From Amphibalanus amphitrite (taxonomy: Eukaryota > Arthropoda > Thecostraca > Balanomorpha > Balanidae): a stretch of 64,000 nt of DNA. Below the pieces are notes generated by a model. The model saw nothing but the letters and a program-made list of their open reading frames with translations. It made no database searches and was not told the DNA's origin. A program made the position numbers and the translations under genes. Shown here one piece after another: positions 56,001-62,000 of the stretch. How positions within the stretch are numbered: position 1 is the first letter of the stretch; the number at the start of each line of letters is the position of its first letter. Location: NCBI RefSeq assembly GCF_019059575.1, contig NW_024881710.1, positions 1-64,000 of the forward strand, written 5' to 3'.

Positions 56001-59000
56001 TATCTCGCACTCCTCTGAAATGCAAAGATAAGAATTTGTTATCTCTGCATCCCTCTGAGATGCGAAGATAAGGTCTCGAGGGTTCATAGCTAAAAATCAA
56101 GAGTTCAAGTGATGATGGGTCAATAACCGAACCATTTTTAACGGTTATTTGTGTATGAAGCTTATGAAATAAATACAAAATACTCTAAATCTATTTTTAC
56201 ATAGATGAATACATTTGAATATGATATTTAAATAAGTGAGAATAAACCTCAACATAGAAAGATATAGGATTCCTCATGGCCCACTCGTGGAAGATCGGAT
56301 ATCTTTTCCTCGCGTGTTACAGAAAAACCTCGCTCCTTCGTCGCTCGGTTTTTCAGTAACCCGCTTGGAAAAGATATCCTTATCTTCCACTCGGAGCCAT
56401 GAAGAATCCTCTATATCACACATGGAAAGGATAAAAAATGGACCATCGATAACTTAGAGCCTACGATTTGTTGCAGGAGCACATCCCCGAGCTGTGGGCG
56501 CACTTCAGCGAGCTGGGGATCGAGTCGCACATGTTCGCCTCGCAGTGGTTCCTGACGCTGTACACGGCCAAGTTTCCGCTCTACGTGGTGTTCCACGTGC
56601 TCGATGTGTTCCTTCTGAAGGACATGGATTGGGTGTTCCAGGTGGCCATCGCCCTGCTGCTGGTAGGTGGCTAGTGTGATACTAGCGGGAGAGACTGAAT
56701 CAGGCCTGTAATTCATATGCAGGGACGAGTTAAAGTGGGGAATGTGAAGCCAGCAAACTCTCCGTGGATGAGAATGATAGTGATATTACATGTCAGGGAT
56801 GCAGGGATGCAGCTATTTGAGCCGTTTTACCGTAGGAGTTTTTATCCGTGAGACTATGGGTTGAATATCGGAGCAACGTGCGCCTTCCATTTGCTAGGAA
56901 TAGATAGGTACATTAAGATTGACGCATATTTTGATGCACGGCAGTATTCTGAAAGGCTCGATTAAAAATTGATAATTTTCTCGCAGCTGTCAAAGAAGGA
57001 GCTGCTGGCACTCGACTTTGAGGGCACACTGAAGTACTTTCGCGTGTCGCTGCCGAAGCGCTACCGGCACGAGGAGAACGCCCGGCAGCTGGTGAAGACG
57101 GCAGTGGCCACTAAAGTGAAGAAACTGCGCAAGTACGAGAAGGAGTACCTCGCTGCAAAAGGTAGGAGGCCTTGTGGTCTGTGACTTGTGTGAAATCGCT
57201 CGCACCAGAGTTCTCGCTTTCCTGTTTCCTGTTGTCCGTTAAATGCTCAGTTGTCAAACGTTTCACATTTGGATTATTTTAGTTAATTTGCCGCGCCGCA
57301 GCGGGAAAGTTATTATAACTTAATAAGCCGCTTTCGTTGAACTGTGCGGCTTTGCTAAGTCCACTCCGTGGACGAAGCTTTCCTGACGCCCGTTGAGCCG
57401 CGCCCTTTTTTACGGACGCGCAGTGTGGTTTCAGGAAACACCGCAGTTCAGTTGACCATATCTTAGCTCTTGACACCGAAGTGAGGACCGCTTTTACCGA
57501 AAAGAAACACCTTGGGGCTATCTTTTTTGATATTGAGGCTGCTTACGACACAGTTTTACGGCAGATCATCTTGAGGAAGCTTCTCAGCTATGGTATCCGT
57601 GGCTGTATGGGCTTTTTCATTTGCAACTTTTTATCTTATCGCACCTTTCGTGTCAGGGTTGGAAACCACTTGTCCAGCTCCCACCTTCAGGAGAATGGTA
57701 TTCCACAGGGAGGCGTCTTGAGTGTGGCACTTTTTGCTATCATGATTAATGACATTGACGACAGACTCCCAACGGCTATAGGGAGATCCCTTTTTGTCGA
57801 CGATTTGGCGGTATGGTTCTCCGCCTCAAGTGCGCGGCACACGTCGCGACAACTTCAGCTTGCTGTGACGCGTTTAGAAAAGTGGAGCAAGGATAATGGC
57901 CTTAAGTTCTCAACTTCAAAGACTGTGGCTGTTCACTTTTGCCGCCGCCGCTGCCACGATCCTGATTTTGGAATCCGCCTCTACGGGCGAAATATCCCCA
58001 CGCAGCCGGTTGCAAAGTTTCTTGGTGTTGTTTTGGACAGACGTCTGACGTACAAGGAGCATTTTAAAACTCTTCGTGAGAGATGTTTTAAAACTCTAAA
58101 TATTTTAAAATCTGTATCACGTACAGGGTGACACAAAAAAGCGGCCATCACCAAAATTCGAATAACTTCGGAAGTTTTATTCAGATCATCACCAAACTTC
58201 GGCCACTTTAGGTCACACCTATGTAGCAGACATCCACCAAGTTTCAAGTCTTCACTACGAATACTTTTAGTACAGTGTGTGTTTTACGGACGCTCCACAA
58301 TGTGCTCCAGGTGAGCGCCCCGGCGCTGCAGGGCGTAGGCACACCTGCATCCGGCGGGCAAAGTTGCCGATAACCCGATAAGAATAACGTTTCAGGGGTA
58401 GTACACCCCCTTGCACTCTGTAAAGTGCACAGCCATCGGGTTATCGACAACTTTGCCCGCCGGATGCAAGTGTGCCTACGCCCTGCAGCGCCGTGGCGCT
58501 CACCTGGAGCACATTGTGGAGCGTCAGTAAAACACACACTGTACTAAAAGTATTCGTAGTGAAGACTTGAAACTTGGTGGATGTATGCTACATAGGTGTG
58601 ACCTTAAGTGGCCGAAGTTTGGTGATGATCTGAATAAAACTTCCGAAGTTATTCGAAATTTGGTGATGACCGTTTTTTTTTTTTTTTTTGTCACCCTGTA
58701 CGTCGTATGGAGCTGACCGACGAACCTTGCTTTTACTTTACCGCTCTCTGGTACGTTCAAAGCTCGACTACGCAAGTTTCATTTATGACAGCGCCAGCGA
58801 GGCGCGTAAGAAAATGCTTGACACCATTCACCATGCCTCACTTCGCGTTGCTACGGGTGCTTTCCGTACTTCGCCAACAAGCAGCGTTCTGGCTGAGGCT
58901 CACGAGCCACCGTTATCTCTCCGTCGCCAGATGTTGGGCATGCGGTATGTTTTAAAACTTCGTCAATTTCCCTCGCACCCGGCATACCCGTATGTTTTCT

Positions 59001-62000
59001 CGCGAGAGATCAGTCGGTCTGACAGAGTGGCTGGTCGATCGACTTCCTTCGGTGGACGTATGCAAGTTCTCTTCTCAAAAGCAAACATTTCTCTTCGCGG
59101 CGTGAGGCGCACATGGAGCGCGCCCTCGCCGCCCTGGAGAAATGCGTATCCACGAATCGATCTTTTACTGACAGACATCAGGAAGGACGATCAGCCGCCA
59201 TGTACACTACGAGCACGGGCGCTGGAACACATTGCCTCATATGATGGTTTTACCTCGGTTTTTACAGACGGCTCGAAAACAGAACATGGTGTCGGCTGCG
59301 CTTTTGTGACTGGTCATGACACACGCACATTCTCTTTGCCAACTTCCGAGCTCGTTGCGATTGAGAAGGCTTTGTGTTTTATCGAGGTGTCTGACAGCTC
59401 CTGCTATCTGATCTTGTCAGACTCCCTTAGCAGCCTCTTATCTTTACGGAGTTTTAATCCAGACAACCCGATAGTACTAGACATTTTATCTCGTCTTACG
59501 TCGGTGGAACGAGCAGGTAAATTCATCCAGTTCTGCTGGATACCGAGCCATGTGGGCATAAGAGGCAACGAGCTTGCCGACGCGGCCGCAAGACGCGCGG
59601 CCGCGGCCCCCTGCCTCCGTCGTTTGCCTCTGCCGGCTCGCGATTTTTACCCAGCCGTTCGATCTTTTACGACGTTTAGCTGGCAGACAGAGTGGCGTCT
59701 CCATGGATCCGAGAAGCTACGAAAGGTGAAACCTACTCTGGAGCCCTGGCAGTCCTGCTTTCAAGGCAAAAGACACCATGAAGTGGTCCTCTGCAGACTA
59801 CGGATAGGGCATACGTATGCAACGCATGGCTATCTCCTCCGTGGAGATGATCAACCAAACTGTAGCCATTGTGCCGTGCCGCTCACAGTCACTCACATTC
59901 TCTTAAGTTGCCCGCACCTCGAACCAAACCGGACACGCTGCCTCGGCCGCATTGCCCCAGGCCAGTGTTCCATTTTTGGAAATTTTGGGTGGAAAATCAC
60001 ACCTAATGGGTAAAATATTTTCATCCCCAAAACCAGGTAAATTGGAATTCTTTCATCTTTGAAAAATGCTCAACTCATGCTCAACAATTAACAGCCAGAT
60101 TACCAGATATACCTAGCAGCGCCATATAGACAGTTAGAACTTATAGGTTTGCTACATAATACATAATTTCCATGAAAAAAAATGCGAAATCAAGGCACAA
60201 ACCCAACAACTCACCCTGACTGACAACGAAAGAAAATAACCTTGCACACTTGTTGTTAATAACAAATATGCGTTGAATGACCTTGATCACCTCAACTGTT
60301 TGTAAAAACCAGGCTTGTGTTCTGAATAAATGCTTTTGGATATTCATAACAACTATGATTAGTGGTTTGCTGCCAACGCAAAACGGATGAGCCGCTGCTT
60401 GCGCAAATTAAACACTACCTCTGCAATTCGCTTTTGACTAAGTTGCGCAGGATACGCCTACAAAATTTTCATCTTTGGACCCGCAGTCAGCTGGGCACAC
60501 CCTGGCACACCCTAGGGATGAATTTAAAACTTGGTGGGCTCTAACTTCTTTCATATACAAAATAGGGGTATGAGACAGTTACCAACTTATTCTACATTCA
60601 TTTCTGATCCTATTGTATCAATTTCACCACAAATTATGTCCGTCAATGGCTTCTAGAAGACTTTAAAGCTCGATGCGTCGGGCCTGGCAGAGGTCCAAGA
60701 TGAGAAAAGCCACCCTGTGCACACCCTAGGGATGAATTTAAAACTCCGCGGGCTCTGGCTGGTTTCATAGGTAAAATAATGTTTTGAGACCGATGCCAAT
60801 TTATTCTGCGCCTATTTCTGATCCTATCGCATTAATTTCGCCACAAATTATGTCCGTCAATGGCTTCTAGAGGACTTTAAAGCTCGAGGCGTCGCGCCTG
60901 GTAGAGGAGAAAAGCCACCCTGGGCACACCCTAGGGATGAATTTAAAACTCCGCGGGCTCTGGCTGGTTTCATAAGCAAAATAATGTTTTGAGACCGATA
61001 CTAATTTATTCTGCGTTCTTTTCTGATCGTATTATATCAATTTCACCACAAATTATTTACGTTATTAGTTTTTAGATGTCTTTAAAACTCGAGGCGTCGG
61101 GTCGGGCAGGGGTTCAAGATGACTGACACGCCACCCTGGCACACCCTAGGGATGAATATGAAACTCTGTGGACACTGGCAGGTTTCATACGCGAAATGAG
61201 GTTATAAGACCGGTAATGATGTATTTTACGTTAATTTCTCATGCCTTTGCAATAATCTTACCGCCAGTTATTCATTTCAATTAGTTTCTAAAGGTTTTTA
61301 AACACGAAGCGTTCGGCCGAGGGAAAGCCAAGATGAATGAAAGGATACCTTGGCACACCTCTAGGGATAAATTTAAGATACGGTATTCCCAGATCTGCCC
61401 AATACATGTTCTGAAGCTGGTAGATGGGATTAAGAAGGCCCTAGCTTTTTAATAAATTATCCCTCGCCCGTATAGGGGGGGGGGGGGTCGAACGAACCAC
61501 CCCTCGTTTTTTCGAGAATAACTCGCGTAAAAAGCGGCCGATCGCGACGAAACTTTCAGGACCCTCGAGTCAATTAATTTGACACCTACTCTGAAAATCT
61601 CATATTCCTGACCCAAATGACCTGTGACCTATTTCTTGAGGCCATGTTTGGCCGGAATCGCGATTCGGCGAGCCGCTAATGCGTTCCGTTCACTCCCGTT
61701 CCGTTTCGGGTGTTCTGGTCAGTTGTGCTCTCGCTTTCCCTTCCGCTTGGGGTGTCCTGATCAGCGATGCCCTCCGTTCCGTTGCAGTTGCTCTGATCAG
61801 TGATCACTGATGCCCTCCGTTCTGTTGCGGGTGCTCTGATCACTGATCACTGATCATTGACGCTCTCACTCAGCACTTATCACGTGACATGATACGAAGC
61901 TACCGCTCCGTTTCGGTGGCCGGCCATGAGGTCGGTGGCATCCTTTTATCCTTTTTTTTTTACATCCCGTTCCGTTCCGATATGGATGCCCTGGTTACTG

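Noticed and set aside
60480..61400. CRISPR-like array
   Set aside because: The units are about 210 bp, diverged throughout and without short repeat/spacer alternation; this is satellite-like repeat DNA in an animal genome.
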